Shown here: positions 17,773 to 26,503 of the stretch, in pieces | Layout of the letters: each line of letters opens with the position of its first letter | How positions within the stretch are numbered: the first letter of the stretch is position 1 | Assembly: GCF_022458865.1 (NCBI RefSeq) | Contig: NZ_JAJNMU010000018.1 | Location: 62,001-126,000 of the forward strand | Origin: Paenibacillus periandrae | GTDB taxonomy: Bacteria > Bacillota > Bacilli > Paenibacillales > NBRC-103111 | Direction: 5' to 3' | DNA length: 64,000 nucleotides | Notes under the pieces: generated by a model | Databases searched by the model: none | Seen by the model: only the letters and a program-made list of their open reading frames with translations | What the model was told of the DNA's origin: nothing | Program-made: the position numbers and the translations under genes

Positions 17773-17987
17773 AGCTTTCCCCCCTCATGAGAAGTGCAAA
17801 ATATAATCTGTAAACACTATCTTTAATCATACCATTGTTTGTTCGGTTGAGAAAGTATTATTTCACACTTTAGACAAACTATGTGATTCACATTAAAATT
17901 CTTTACAATTTTATGACAGTTACACGATTTGTATGGCATACGGAGCAGGAATTCATCAATTCATTGCGAATATATGTAGGAGAATCA

Positions 17988-18008
17988 TTTGTTTATTAAA
18001 TAAACAAA
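17988..18008 (+). promoter_or_regulatory. palindromic operator ahead of xylB (XylR-like site)
   Basis: TTTGTTTAT-TAA-ATAAACAAA: perfect 9-bp arms around a 3-nt centre, 20 bp before the xylB ribosome site. The GTTTRTT/AAYAAAC arms resemble ROK-family XylR operators. No xylR gene is in the window. Confidence 0.65.
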
Positions 18009-18039
18009 GTTTTCATATCACAATTCGAGGTGAAACCCA

Positions 18040-19572
18040 TTGAGTTATTTTTTAGGTATTGATTTAGGCACATCAGCAGTTAAATGTATTTTGGTTGACG
18101 ATCAGGGAAAGGTCAAAGCAAGCCATAGCGAGGAATATCCACTTCTGCAGCCAGAACCGGGCTGGGCCGAGCAGCACCCCGAGGATTGGTGGAAAGGTAC
18201 AGTAGCAGGTGTCGCAGCCTTGCTATCCAAAGCTTCGGTGGCTGGCGACGAGGTTGCAGGCATCGGATTATCAGGTCAAATGCATGGTTCTGTATTCCTT
18301 GATGCCAAGCTGCAGGTCGTACGTCCTGCTTTATTATGGTGCGACCAGCGTACAGCCGCAGAATGCGACTACATTGAGCAGGCTGTAGGAGGTCAGGCAG
18401 AGCTAGGCCGATTAACAGGCAACAAGGCACTTACGGGCTTCACAGCACCCAAGGTGATTTGGCTTCGGAATCATGAGCCTGAGCACTATCGCCAAACCCA
18501 ACACTTACTGCTGCCAAAAGACTATGTACGTTTACAGCTGACAGGAGCTCTTGGTATGGACGTTGCCGATGCCAGCGGCACTTTATTGCTGGATGTCGCC
18601 GATCGCAAGTGGTCTGAGGAAGTTGTCAACCGTCTCGATATTCCCATGGAGTGGCTCCCCCCCTTATTCGAAAGCAACGAAGTCGCAGGCTATCTGCTCC
18701 CTGAAATTGCCGAGCTAACAGGCCTCAAGACCGGTACACCCGTCGTTGCCGGCGGTGGCGACCAAGCATGCGGTGCGGTAGGTGTTGGCGTTGTACGCGA
18801 AGGAATAGCTTCCGTAGCTCTTGGCACTTCGGGTGTGGTGTTCGTTCATGATGACAGCTATCAGATGGATCCCGCATGCAGGCTTCACTCCTTTTGCCAT
18901 GGGGTTCCAGGTAAATGGCACCGGATGGGTGTCATGCTTGCTGCCGGAGGTTCATTTCAATGGTGGAAAAACCATTTTGCATTTGAAGAGCTTCAGCAGG
19001 CAGAGGCTGAAGGACGCGATGTTTATGAGTTTTTAACAGCGCTTGCAGAAAGTGCTCCTCTGGGCAGCGAAGGGCTGCTCTTCATGCCATATTTGACCGG
19101 AGAGCGCACACCACATCCCGATCCTAAAGCCCGTGGAGGCTTCATAGGCCTTAACCTTCGTCATGGCAAGGCTCACTTAACAAGAGCTGTGCTAGAAGGC
19201 ATTACATTTGGTCTGAGAGATTCTATGGAGCTTATCAAAGCCTCAGGCATTGAGATCAAGGAGCTGCGTGTAAGCGGCGGCGGTGCGCGCAGTTTATTTT
19301 GGAGACAGATGATTGCCGATATATTTGGATATCCGGTAATCACAGTCAATTCAACAGACGGCCCTGCATACGGTGCTGCCGTCATGGCAGCCTCAGGCGT
19401 GCTTCAGCAGGAGATTAGCGACCTCTGCGAGCAATGGATCGAGACTGTAGAACGAGTTGATCCAAATCCACAGCGACAGGCTCAATACGAGAAATATTAC
19501 GAGGTTTATCAGACATTGTATCCCACATTACGAAACACGATGCATCAACTCAACGACCTCGTTTCCTCATAA
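18040..19572 (+). CDS. xylB: xylulokinase
   Basis: FGGY-family kinase phosphorylating D-xylulose to xylulose-5-phosphate for the pentose phosphate route; 510 aa, typical. GIDLGTSAVKC is the phosphate-1 motif, GLSGQMHG and WCDQRTAAEC are substrate-site segments, GGGDQACGAVG and SGGGARS are the ATP-domain motifs. TTG start with GAGGTG 7 nt upstream. xylA is not adjacent. Other FGGY sugar kinases are possible, but the QMHG and DQRT motifs favour XylB. Confidence 0.92.
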   Translation: MSYFLGIDLGTSAVKCILVDDQGKVKASHSEEYPLLQPEPGWAEQHPEDWWKGTVAGVAALLSKASVAGDEVAGIGLSGQMHGSVFLDAKLQVVRPALLWCDQRTAAECDYIEQAVGGQAELGRLTGNKALTGFTAPKVIWLRNHEPEHYRQTQHLLLPKDYVRLQLTGALGMDVADASGTLLLDVADRKWSEEVVNRLDIPMEWLPPLFESNEVAGYLLPEIAELTGLKTGTPVVAGGGDQACGAVGVGVVREGIASVALGTSGVVFVHDDSYQMDPACRLHSFCHGVPGKWHRMGVMLAAGGSFQWWKNHFAFEELQQAEAEGRDVYEFLTALAESAPLGSEGLLFMPYLTGERTPHPDPKARGGFIGLNLRHGKAHLTRAVLEGITFGLRDSMELIKASGIEIKELRVSGGGARSLFWRQMIADIFGYPVITVNSTDGPAYGAAVMAASGVLQQEISDLCEQWIETVERVDPNPQRQAQYEKYYEVYQTLYPTLRNTMHQLNDLVSS

Positions 19573-19604
19573 GCTTAACGCAGGATCTTCTGTTAAGATG
19601 AAAA

Positions 19605-19636
19605 AAAGAAGCAGTGCTATTAGCGGCTGCTTCTTT
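19605..19636 (+). terminator. xylB terminator
   Basis: AAAGAAGCAG...CTGCTTCTTT, 10-bp perfect stem with a T-rich 3' arm, 30 bp after the xylB stop. Confidence 0.8.
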
Positions 19637-19670
19637 ATGTATATAGTGATGTGTATTTCCGAGGAAAACA

Positions 19671-19856
19671 AAAAAACCCGCAAATGCCGTCCGGTTTAGC
19701 GCTTCAAACCCGCTCTCGCAGGTGGGTGTCCGCAAAACCACTTTTGAGGTCCCTTTTCGAGGGCATGTCAGCCATGGTTTGATGTAGGTCTCCCAAGAAA
19801 CAGTCATTGGTTCAAAACAACTTAAAACCGTAACGAACATCGCAGGATTTTTTTGT
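19671..19856 (-). ncRNA. ssrS: 6S RNA
   Basis: About 186 nt on the minus strand. The 5' end CCTGCGATGTTCG contains GATGTTCG as in the 5' arm of E. coli 6S RNA and can pair with the 3' arm CGGCATTTGCGGG, which ends in a T-run. A long, partly interrupted rod with an open middle fits the 6S fold, which mimics an open promoter and sequesters sigma-A RNA polymerase. It has its own near-consensus promoter. Length fits known bacterial 6S RNAs. Identification is by conserved ends and shape; a covariance search was not possible. Confidence 0.8.
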
Positions 19857-19862
19857 ACCCTT

Positions 19863-19891
19863 ATTATATGATTTTGAGGCATGTTTGTAAA
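19863..19891 (-). promoter_or_regulatory. promoter of 6S RNA
   Basis: Minus strand TTTACA (19891-19886), 17 nt, TATAAT (19868-19863); transcription starts near 19856. Confidence 0.8.
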
Positions 19892-19928
19892 CCTCAGTGC
19901 CCCATAGATGATATCCAGGTCAGGGTAG

Positions 19929-20795
19929 TTATGGTTTATCCGTTTTGTTTTCTTCTTCCGAGTCTTTTTTGTGCAGATCTATCGTCGGCAATACCCGGCC
20001 ATCCTGATCATTTTCTGATGCTCCCAATGAATCAACACCCGACTCAGCGTTCGCTTTACGAGCAGCCTCCTCGGCCTCCTCAGCAGCTTTCTCCTCCATC
20101 GCCTGCTGCTTGGTTTGCAGCTTGCCAAATATGAGATTAAAGTGCCAAAATGAAATAACCGCGATCAGACTTCCCATAAAGAATGGGATTAAAAATGTAA
20201 ATTGTGTAAAGCTGATATACAGCACAAATCCGTTACAAATGATCATCGACAACGAACGAACCGGATGGCCGATTGAGATCAATATCGCATTTTTCAGGAT
20301 TTGAAAAAATTTCATGTGTAAATGGCTAATGATCGAAAAGAAATGGAAGAACGAAACTCCAATTAAAGCTGTAAGCGTCAACACTAAGAACTTTAATACA
20401 CCAAAGGTTCCTGTTTGATTTCCATAAAACTTAAAGTTCGTGTACAGGATGACAGCGATTAAAGCATACACAATGCCGCCAATCATGCTCTGTACGAAAT
20501 TCTCTTTGTAGCCTCTGAAAAAGGTTTTTAATAAAGGTGCATCCTCTTCGCCTGTCAACCATTTTCGAGCAACAGCAAACATCGCAGAAGTAGACGGAAA
20601 CAAAGTAAACGGCGATACAATGGCAATCAGAATCAAAGTCGATAACAATTGATCCAACGATTCCGTTTGTAATAAAAGCAGCCCTAACAGAAAAAAGGGA
20701 AGTGCACATATTACCCATAAAACGTTAATAACAGATAACCGCATAATCCATTCCGATATACGGTAAAACCCTCCCATGATACCTCTAAATTCCAA
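19929..20795 (-). CDS. YesL-family (DUF624) membrane protein
   Basis: 288 aa, polytopic with about five to six TM helices over the first 215 residues and a hydrophilic Ala/Glu-rich C-terminal tail (about 70 residues) predicted to be helical. FRGIMGGFYRISEWIMRL at the N-terminus is the YesL signature. The start chosen is TTG 20795, because AGGAGG lies 8 nt upstream; that site falls inside the 7-codon extension from ATG 20816. YesL proteins often sit with sugar ABC transporters or two-component systems; neither is here. Function unknown. Confidence 0.85.
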   Translation of the reverse strand: MEFRGIMGGFYRISEWIMRLSVINVLWVICALPFFLLGLLLLQTESLDQLLSTLILIAIVSPFTLFPSTSAMFAVARKWLTGEEDAPLLKTFFRGYKENFVQSMIGGIVYALIAVILYTNFKFYGNQTGTFGVLKFLVLTLTALIGVSFFHFFSIISHLHMKFFQILKNAILISIGHPVRSLSMIICNGFVLYISFTQFTFLIPFFMGSLIAVISFWHFNLIFGKLQTKQQAMEEKAAEEAEEAARKANAESGVDSLGASENDQDGRVLPTIDLHKKDSEEENKTDKP

Positions 20796-20872
20796 AACAA
20801 CGCCCTCCTCGTTCATATGCGTAACTAAAAATTCGTATATCGTTTATTATAGCTTATTTTAGCATTGGAAGG

Positions 20873-20912
20873 TAGCAAAACAAAAGGTGAAGCTTGAAAC
20901 GCAAGCTTCACC
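20873..20912 (-). terminator. terminator of DEAD-box helicase gene
   Basis: GGTGAAGCTTG and CAAGCTTCACC form a perfect 11-bp stem with a 5-nt loop, followed on the minus strand by TTTTGTTTTG. Confidence 0.9.
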
Positions 20913-20921
20913 TCGAGAGCA

Positions 20922-22547
20922 TTAGTTTTTCACAAGATCTTCATTGGGACGAGCGGAAGTGGTACGGTTAAAACCACGATCACGACCATAATCACGGCCT
21001 TCATTGCGATTGCTGCTGCCGCGGTTGTCGCGACCTTCGCGTGAGGAGTAATCACGGCTTCCACCGCCGCTGCTGCCACTGCGTGGAGATCTCGAACCGC
21101 CACTACTGGAACCAGAAGAACGATCATAAGGTCTGCCACTGCCACCGCTGCGAGCGCCTGCGGCTGTACCGTAGCTGCCAGTCGGTCTGCGTCCGGAGCT
21201 GCGTACATCTTGTCTTCTCTTTTTGGCACGTAATGGCTCTTCAGGAGTCAATTCAATATTGACTTCTTTCTTGTCGCCAGTTAACAATTTCAGTGCTGCA
21301 GCCAACAGGTGAACGGAATCATGCTGCTCCAGCAATTGAATGGCCAAGCCTTTATATTCATTATGATCGTCTTTTTCCAACAGATCCAAAATACGCTCAG
21401 CTGTCATTTTTTGCTTGCCTTCGATAGCTTCAGCAATACTTGGCATTGGCTTCTTGGCGATTTTTTGACGAGTCAGCTTTTCGATAAAATTCAGGTGATC
21501 GATTTCTCTTGGTGTAACGAAGGTGTAAGCTGCCCCTTCTTTACCTGCACGACCTGTACGACCAATACGGTGAACATAGCTTTCAGGATCTTGCGGCAAA
21601 TCGAAGTTGATTACATGAGTAACACCGGAAACGTCCAGACCACGGGCTGCAACGTCGGTAGCTACCAATACATCAATACTTCCGTCACGGAATTTACGCA
21701 TTACGTTATCGCGCTGATTTTGTGACAAGTCACCGTGCAGGCCTTCTGCTGTATAGCCGCGTTTTTGCAAACCTTCAGCCAATTCATCAACCCGGCGTTT
21801 TGTACGTCCAAATATAATAGCCAGTTCTGGTGAGTCCATGTCAATCAAACGACACAAGGTATCGAATTTTTGTCTTTCCTGCAATTCAATATACGATTGA
21901 TCGATCAAAGGTGCGCTCATTTGCTTAGGAATTACAGATACATGCTCTGGATTACGCAAAAATTGTTGCGCCAATCTTTGGATATTGGTTGGCATTGTTG
22001 CCGAGAACAGCATCGTTTGACGTTCCGTTGGTACCAGCTTCAGGATGGACTGAATGTCCTCCATGAAACCCATGTCCAGCATTTCATCTGCTTCGTCAAG
22101 GATAACTGTTTGTACATCATCAAGCTTGATTGTTTTTCTGTTGATATGATCAAGCAACCGTCCTGGTGTACCGATAATAATTTGCGGTCTTTTTTTCAAA
22201 GCACGAATTTGCTTCACAATATCTTGACCGCCATAGATAGGCAAAGAGCGAATGCCCTTGAATCTGCCAAGCTTTTCGATTTCTTCTGCAACCTGTATGG
22301 CCAGTTCACGAGTCGGGCACATAATCAAAGCGACGATTCTGTCTTCTTTAACGTCGATTTTGTTTACTAATGGAATACCGAATGCTGCCGTTTTCCCTGT
22401 TCCGGTTTGCGCTTGGCCAATTAAATCGCGATTTTCCATTGCGATAGGCATAGCTTTTTCCTGAATCGGTGTCGATTCCTCAAAGCCCATCTCTGTAATG
22501 GCACGCAATACCGTTGGGTCCAAGCCGAATTCACTAAAATTTTTCAA
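20922..22547 (-). CDS. cshA: DEAD-box RNA helicase, CshA type
   Basis: 541 aa ATP-dependent RNA helicase for mRNA decay and cold adaptation. Q motif FGLDPTVLRAITEMGFEESTPIQ, Walker A QTGTGKT, PTRELA, DEADEMLDMG, SATMP, and C-terminal ARGLDVSG and HRIGRTGRAG are all present. After a helical extension, the last 110 residues are a low-complexity Arg/Gly/Ser tail that probably binds RNA. TTG 22547 has AAGGAG 11 nt upstream. The approximately 130-nt leader (extended -10 TGGTACAAT on the minus strand near 22690) is long, as in cold-regulated helicase genes; no leader fold was resolved. The 296-bp gap to 22843 holds only this and the promoter of the next gene. Confidence 0.93.
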   Translation of the reverse strand: MKNFSEFGLDPTVLRAITEMGFEESTPIQEKAMPIAMENRDLIGQAQTGTGKTAAFGIPLVNKIDVKEDRIVALIMCPTRELAIQVAEEIEKLGRFKGIRSLPIYGGQDIVKQIRALKKRPQIIIGTPGRLLDHINRKTIKLDDVQTVILDEADEMLDMGFMEDIQSILKLVPTERQTMLFSATMPTNIQRLAQQFLRNPEHVSVIPKQMSAPLIDQSYIELQERQKFDTLCRLIDMDSPELAIIFGRTKRRVDELAEGLQKRGYTAEGLHGDLSQNQRDNVMRKFRDGSIDVLVATDVAARGLDVSGVTHVINFDLPQDPESYVHRIGRTGRAGKEGAAYTFVTPREIDHLNFIEKLTRQKIAKKPMPSIAEAIEGKQKMTAERILDLLEKDDHNEYKGLAIQLLEQHDSVHLLAAALKLLTGDKKEVNIELTPEEPLRAKKRRQDVRSSGRRPTGSYGTAAGARSGGSGRPYDRSSGSSSGGSRSPRSGSSGGGSRDYSSREGRDNRGSSNRNEGRDYGRDRGFNRTTSARPNEDLVKN

Positions 22548-22843
22548 ATGTTTTCATTCTCCTTTTAGGGTGTTGTGTTTGTATATACCCTTAAGTGCGA
22601 CTCCTATATCCTTTTTTGTATCTATAAAATGCGTCCGAAGCATTCGTAATTACATACGCAAGGCCGTACTTAAGAATATCTTTAGTATTGTACCATAAAC
22701 TCTAAAAATATTCCAGAAATTTCAGATGACTTTGAATAATAACAGTACGTTTGAAACCTGCACTACCTCTTAATCGTATAAATTAGTTATAATGTTAGTT
22801 AAGTCGTTATTTATTTCAAGGTTGTATAAAGGAGAAGTTGCCC

Positions 22844-23377
22844 ATGTCGATTTGGAAAAGAATCGGCTCTATTCTGAAGAGCCAAAAGGAACAGCCCCCT
22901 GTGCAGGCTTCCAATCCGATGGAGGACACCGTGGTGGGTGACATTGTGAATGTTGACCTTGAGGAGTATATTGTATCTGGTAAACAGACTTATTTTGACC
23001 GTGGCTTCCCGCCCCATCGAATAGCTTATTATTTGCAAAATGGTAATAGAATTTCCTGCTTGCTGGTCGAGAAAGGCCGCACGTATGAATGCTTTATTTG
23101 CGAATTTGTTGAAGGGGCGCTCGATAGTCCGCATGATGTTCCAACCTCTTTGGAAGTTAATGGAGGTATTACTTACACTCTGGAAAGCCAGGCAAGCGAT
23201 CTGGTTCGAATAGAGGGGAACACTGATTTCCGCGGCAGTGAAGAGGTCATGCTATGGAGATACTTCGGGCCGGACGGACAATACTTCTTCCTGCAATGGC
23301 AGGATGGTAAATTTATTGCGATGGAAGGCACCAAAACACCGGCAGGACAAATCAAATTTATGAAAGGCAGCCGCTAG
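22844..23377 (+). CDS. DUF4178 domain protein
   Basis: 177 aa soluble protein. VVGDIVNVDLEEYIVSGKQ, AYYLQNGNRISCLLVE and FLQWQDGKFIAMEG are segments of the beta-rich DUF4178 fold. GGAGA lies 9 nt before ATG 22844, so the TTG at 22838 is rejected. It is followed 48 bp later by a DUF4247 lipoprotein, the usual partner in Firmicutes, where the pair lies with PspA and membrane-stress genes. Biochemical role unknown. Confidence 0.82.
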   Translation: MSIWKRIGSILKSQKEQPPVQASNPMEDTVVGDIVNVDLEEYIVSGKQTYFDRGFPPHRIAYYLQNGNRISCLLVEKGRTYECFICEFVEGALDSPHDVPTSLEVNGGITYTLESQASDLVRIEGNTDFRGSEEVMLWRYFGPDGQYFFLQWQDGKFIAMEGTKTPAGQIKFMKGSR

Positions 23378-23425
23378 CAGGCGGTACAATACGGTACTTA
23401 CCACCGTATGGAGGAGTGATGCTTT

Positions 23426-24304
23426 TTGAATAAAAGACGGGTCTCGTGGTTAGCTATCGTTCTCGTTTTTTCACTTATATTTCCTTTGCTTGTAGGTTGC
23501 AGTGATGCGGGCAACTTTGTAAAAGATAATTATTCGCTTGTTGATGTTCAGGGACAAGGAAAAACCACAGCCAAGGTTTATGCTGTAGAAGGCAAGGACG
23601 TTCCTACCGTATCCAAAGAAATTGCAGCTAATGAAAAACCTAAGGAAATGAGCAAGGAATCATTAGATCAAATGTTCCTTGTTTATAATAGCAGGATTAT
23701 TAATGTACAAAAGGATCCTGACAAAGAAAATAATACATTAGTTGAAATCGACAGCATTGAATATGCCAAAGCCAACTATGACTCATCCTTTCTTCAAGGG
23801 TACCTGGCAGCTTCGGTGCTGCAATCATTGCTTGGAAGCAGCTGGCTTAATGGTGACCGGTCAGGTTCTGATTACAAGGGTTACCGAAACACCCAGCGTT
23901 ATGATGATTATGGCAAATATCAGCAGCCGGCAGCCAAGCCGCAGGCACCAGCCAAATCGATACCGACGCCGACAACGTCAGATCGCAAAGGAAGCTTTGG
24001 CACTACTCCTGCAGCACCGGCTCCATCTTCCGGCAATAGCTCGAACAGCAGCTCAAAGCCGGCAGCGCCTGAAACGGGGAAGCCGGCAGCACCCTCTGTA
24101 TCCGATGGTAAGGGCAGCTTTACAAGCCCATCATCTTCATCGAAGCCATCTGGATCAACATCAACCAAGCCGTCAACATCACCAAGCAGCAGCAGCTCAT
24201 CCAGCAATATCAGGAAAAACGACGGGTCAACTTCGACCAATAAATCACCAAGCAGCTCGAAGCCCAGTACGAATACACGCTCGGGATCTTTTAAAAAGAA
24301 GTAA
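23426..24304 (+). CDS. DUF4247 lipoprotein with Ser/Pro-rich tail
   Basis: 292 aa. Signal peptide with lipobox LLVGC (Cys25), so it is membrane-anchored outside the cell. Residues about 30-155 match DUF4247 by pattern (DNYSLVDVQG, LVEIDSIEYAKANYD). From about 160 onward it is low-complexity Ser, Pro, Ala and Lys, likely wall-spanning. TTG start at 23426 with GGAGG upstream. Co-transcribed with the DUF4178 gene. Confidence 0.83.
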   Translation: MNKRRVSWLAIVLVFSLIFPLLVGCSDAGNFVKDNYSLVDVQGQGKTTAKVYAVEGKDVPTVSKEIAANEKPKEMSKESLDQMFLVYNSRIINVQKDPDKENNTLVEIDSIEYAKANYDSSFLQGYLAASVLQSLLGSSWLNGDRSGSDYKGYRNTQRYDDYGKYQQPAAKPQAPAKSIPTPTTSDRKGSFGTTPAAPAPSSGNSSNSSSKPAAPETGKPAAPSVSDGKGSFTSPSSSSKPSGSTSTKPSTSPSSSSSSSNIRKNDGSTSTNKSPSSSKPSTNTRSGSFKKK

Positions 24305-24433
24305 TTTAACCATTTCTATTTAGTCTCCTTGTGCTATAATGAAAGAGTAATCTCATTCATATCTTCAGCTTTACCTTTGTTCATCGTAAGTCAAACCTGA
24401 TCTTCTCAAATAAGACGAGGAAGGGTGTTGCTT

Positions 24434-24622
24434 GTGGAAACAGTGAAGTTATCGACGATCGTGATGAGATTGACTCCCGAGTTGTATCCTTTCCTGACAA
24501 GATCCGAGCTCGAATTTGAGATTGTACTTAGGAATGGGATTGAAGCGTTGGAAGCGGGAGATGCTATGGAAATCATTCAACACAGTATTTCGGAACAACA
24601 AAAAGACGCCTTTCTCCATTAA
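24434..24622 (+). CDS. small conserved-looking protein, 62 aa
   Basis: Not recognised. GTG 24434 has AGGAAGG 9-10 nt upstream; an extended -10 promoter TGCTATAAT lies at 24332-24340. The protein is acidic and helical (RLTPELYPFLTRSELEFEI, then IEALEAGDAMEII) without TM. A strong terminator overlaps its stop codon, which supports a real short transcription unit. Confidence 0.6.
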   Translation: METVKLSTIVMRLTPELYPFLTRSELEFEIVLRNGIEALEAGDAMEIIQHSISEQQKDAFLH

Positions 24623-24637
24623 GGAGGGCGTCTTTAT
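24602..24637 (+). terminator. terminator of small gene
   Basis: AAAGACGCCTTTCTCC/GGAGGGCGTCTTT hairpin overlapping the stop codon, followed by ATTT. Confidence 0.8.
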
Positions 24638-24660
24638 TTGGGATCATAATTAAAGTGCAT

Positions 24661-24828
24661 GTTCAAAAAGTCGACATTTCAGCACCGAGAAGGTTGCAAG
24701 AAGGTGAAGAAGGAGGAGCGGAGTTTAGGCAATATCTAAATGAGCACCGCAATTCGAGCCTGAATGCAAGATTCGATGCCGAGTAAGCATCCTGCGTGAC
24801 TTCGTGATCAAATGGTGACTTTTTGAGC
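24661..24828. repeat. 168-bp inverted-repeat-bounded element
   Basis: Ends TTCAAAAAGTCGAC and GGTGACTTTTTGA are imperfect inverted copies; an inner hairpin TTTAG/CTAAA lies near 24724. No ORF or promoter is evident. It looks like a dispersed, MITE-like or structured repeat. Only one copy lies in the window, so dispersion is not shown here. Confidence 0.5.
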
Positions 24829-24926
24829 TACCTTTGAAATTGTTATGGTTTCGTAATAAATGATTGCTATGTTATAATAAAAACATGTTATGATAGGTTT
24901 GTTAAACAAAATCGGAGGTGTATTAC

Positions 24927-25154
24927 GTGGGAGCTTTATCTCCATGGCATATCATATTAATCGCTCTTGTTGCACTGCTGCTATTCGGACCCAATAAATT
25001 GCCTGAACTTGGTCGCGGATTTGGTAAAATGTTTCGCGAATTCAAAGAGGCAACTTCTGGAAACGGGTCTTCCTCATCAGATGAAACGACACCAACCCCT
25101 AAAAAAGAGCTGCATGAAGTTACCCAGGATTCCAGCAATCAGCATACAAAATAA
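24927..25154 (+). CDS. tatA: Sec-independent translocase TatA
   Basis: 75 aa pore subunit of the twin-arginine system. N-terminal TM helix (HIILIALVALLLFGP), hinge FGPNKLPELGRG and amphipathic helix GKMFREFKEA are diagnostic, with a polar Ser/Thr/Lys tail. GTG 24927 with GGAGG 8 nt upstream is preferred to GTG 24918, which overlaps that site. tatC is not adjacent, so it is an orphan tatA copy. Confidence 0.93.
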   Translation: MGALSPWHIILIALVALLLFGPNKLPELGRGFGKMFREFKEATSGNGSSSSDETTPTPKKELHEVTQDSSNQHTK

Positions 25155-25166
25155 TTTAGAAAAAAA

Positions 25167-25231
25167 CTTCGTTGAAGGTTCAACGAAGTCGTATACGACC
25201 GGCTGATTCGAGGAATCAGTTGGTTTTTTTT
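25167..25231 (+). terminator. tatA terminator region (two hairpins)
   Basis: A first stem CTTCGTTGAA/TTCAACGAAG lacks a T-run. The second, CCGGCTGATTC/GAATCAGTTGG, is followed by eight T and is the real terminator. The stop of the convergent MFS gene (25216) lies inside it. Confidence 0.75.
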
Positions 25232-26373
25232 GCTTTCAGGGCAACAACGTGAGTCCCGAGGAACAGCACTGCAGCTAATGCCGTCATACAAGCACCCAGT
25301 ACATACATCCACTGTCCACCCCACAAATCCTTGATGTAACCACCTACGAAACCTCCCGTAATACCTGCCAATCCTAAAAAAACCGCTGAAAAAAGTGCTA
25401 AACCTGTGGATCGCATCTCTTCCGGTACTAATCGAACTGCATACTGCAGGGCTACGATCCAAAAAACCGCGAAAGTAAAGGAGTGCATCAGCTGCATAAG
25501 CATCAAAGCCGTTGGATCTGTAACCCAGCCGTACAGCAGCCAGCGTATCGTATACAGTATGGATACCACGCCAAGGAGAGCCATTTCGTGAAAACGATTC
25601 ATATATCTGCTTAACAGGGCAAATGCGGGTATCTCACCGATAGCGGCTATAGCCCATCCCCAGCCAGCCATCGAGTCGCTTCCCCCCAAATCCTTCAAAT
25701 AAAGCACAAATAGTCCATCATTCATCCGGTGAGGAACCATCAATATGAAAATCAGCAGCAAAAACCAAAGAAAGGGGCGATTATTAACGATGCTGCCGAT
25801 TTCTTTTAACGAAATTTTTTTGCCGCTTGTTTTATCATCTTTTAAAAACAGCAGCAAAATCAACGGCAATATCCAGAAACACCAATAAAGCCAGGCCATA
25901 TGCTGCACCCCACCCAGGAGATCAAGAATAAAACCCGATATCACTGCCGCCGCTGTAAAGCCTATGGACCCCCACAGTCTCACGGACCCATACGATTTCC
26001 CGCTACGGGCAGCCCCCTTGATTGTCATACTGTCGAGCAGCGGTACGGCTGACAACATGAAGAAATAAAGCAGCAGCATAAAAACAAACGCCCAAATATA
26101 AGCGTCCGTCTGAAAAATTCCTACACTGGAAGCAACCGTCAAGGCCCATAACCCGAAAATAATAAATTTGAGTGTATTGTAGCGGTCACTTAAATAACCC
26201 CACAGCGGCTGTGCGAATATGGCTACGAAAGGACCGACCATCATCAGCAATCCGATTTGTGATGAAGAATAACCTTTTAAGCCAAAATAAAGAGGGAGAA
26301 AAGGCATCAGGACAGCTGAAGTTGCATAATACGTTAAGTTCAAGCCGCGCAGTGTCCAAATTTGTTTATTCAT
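25216..26373 (-). CDS. MFS transporter, MFS_1-like
   Basis: 385 aa, 12 TM. ATG 26373 with AAAGGACAGG upstream is preferred to the further upstream ORF start. PFLPLYFGLKGYSSSQIGLL and GYLSDRYN in the N-terminal half, and AARSGKSYGSVRLWGSIGF before TM5, are typical of the HcaT/nucleoside-symporter-like MFS group. The plus-strand gene at 34568 is a clear paralogue by these same motifs. Substrate unknown. Confidence 0.85.
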   Translation of the reverse strand: MNKQIWTLRGLNLTYYATSAVLMPFLPLYFGLKGYSSSQIGLLMMVGPFVAIFAQPLWGYLSDRYNTLKFIIFGLWALTVASSVGIFQTDAYIWAFVFMLLLYFFMLSAVPLLDSMTIKGAARSGKSYGSVRLWGSIGFTAAAVISGFILDLLGGVQHMAWLYWCFWILPLILLLFLKDDKTSGKKISLKEIGSIVNNRPFLWFLLLIFILMVPHRMNDGLFVLYLKDLGGSDSMAGWGWAIAAIGEIPAFALLSRYMNRFHEMALLGVVSILYTIRWLLYGWVTDPTALMLMQLMHSFTFAVFWIVALQYAVRLVPEEMRSTGLALFSAVFLGLAGITGGFVGGYIKDLWGGQWMYVLGACMTALAAVLFLGTHVVALKAKKTN

Positions 26374-26503
26374 AACACCTGTCCTTTGGGTAATAGTCAC
26401 TGTATAAGAAAATTCAACAAAATTCGTTATTTTTCCCTATGATGCACCAAGCTTCTCTATTATAATAGAAAATATCATTCTGGCAAGGAGAGATTAGTCA
26501 ATC

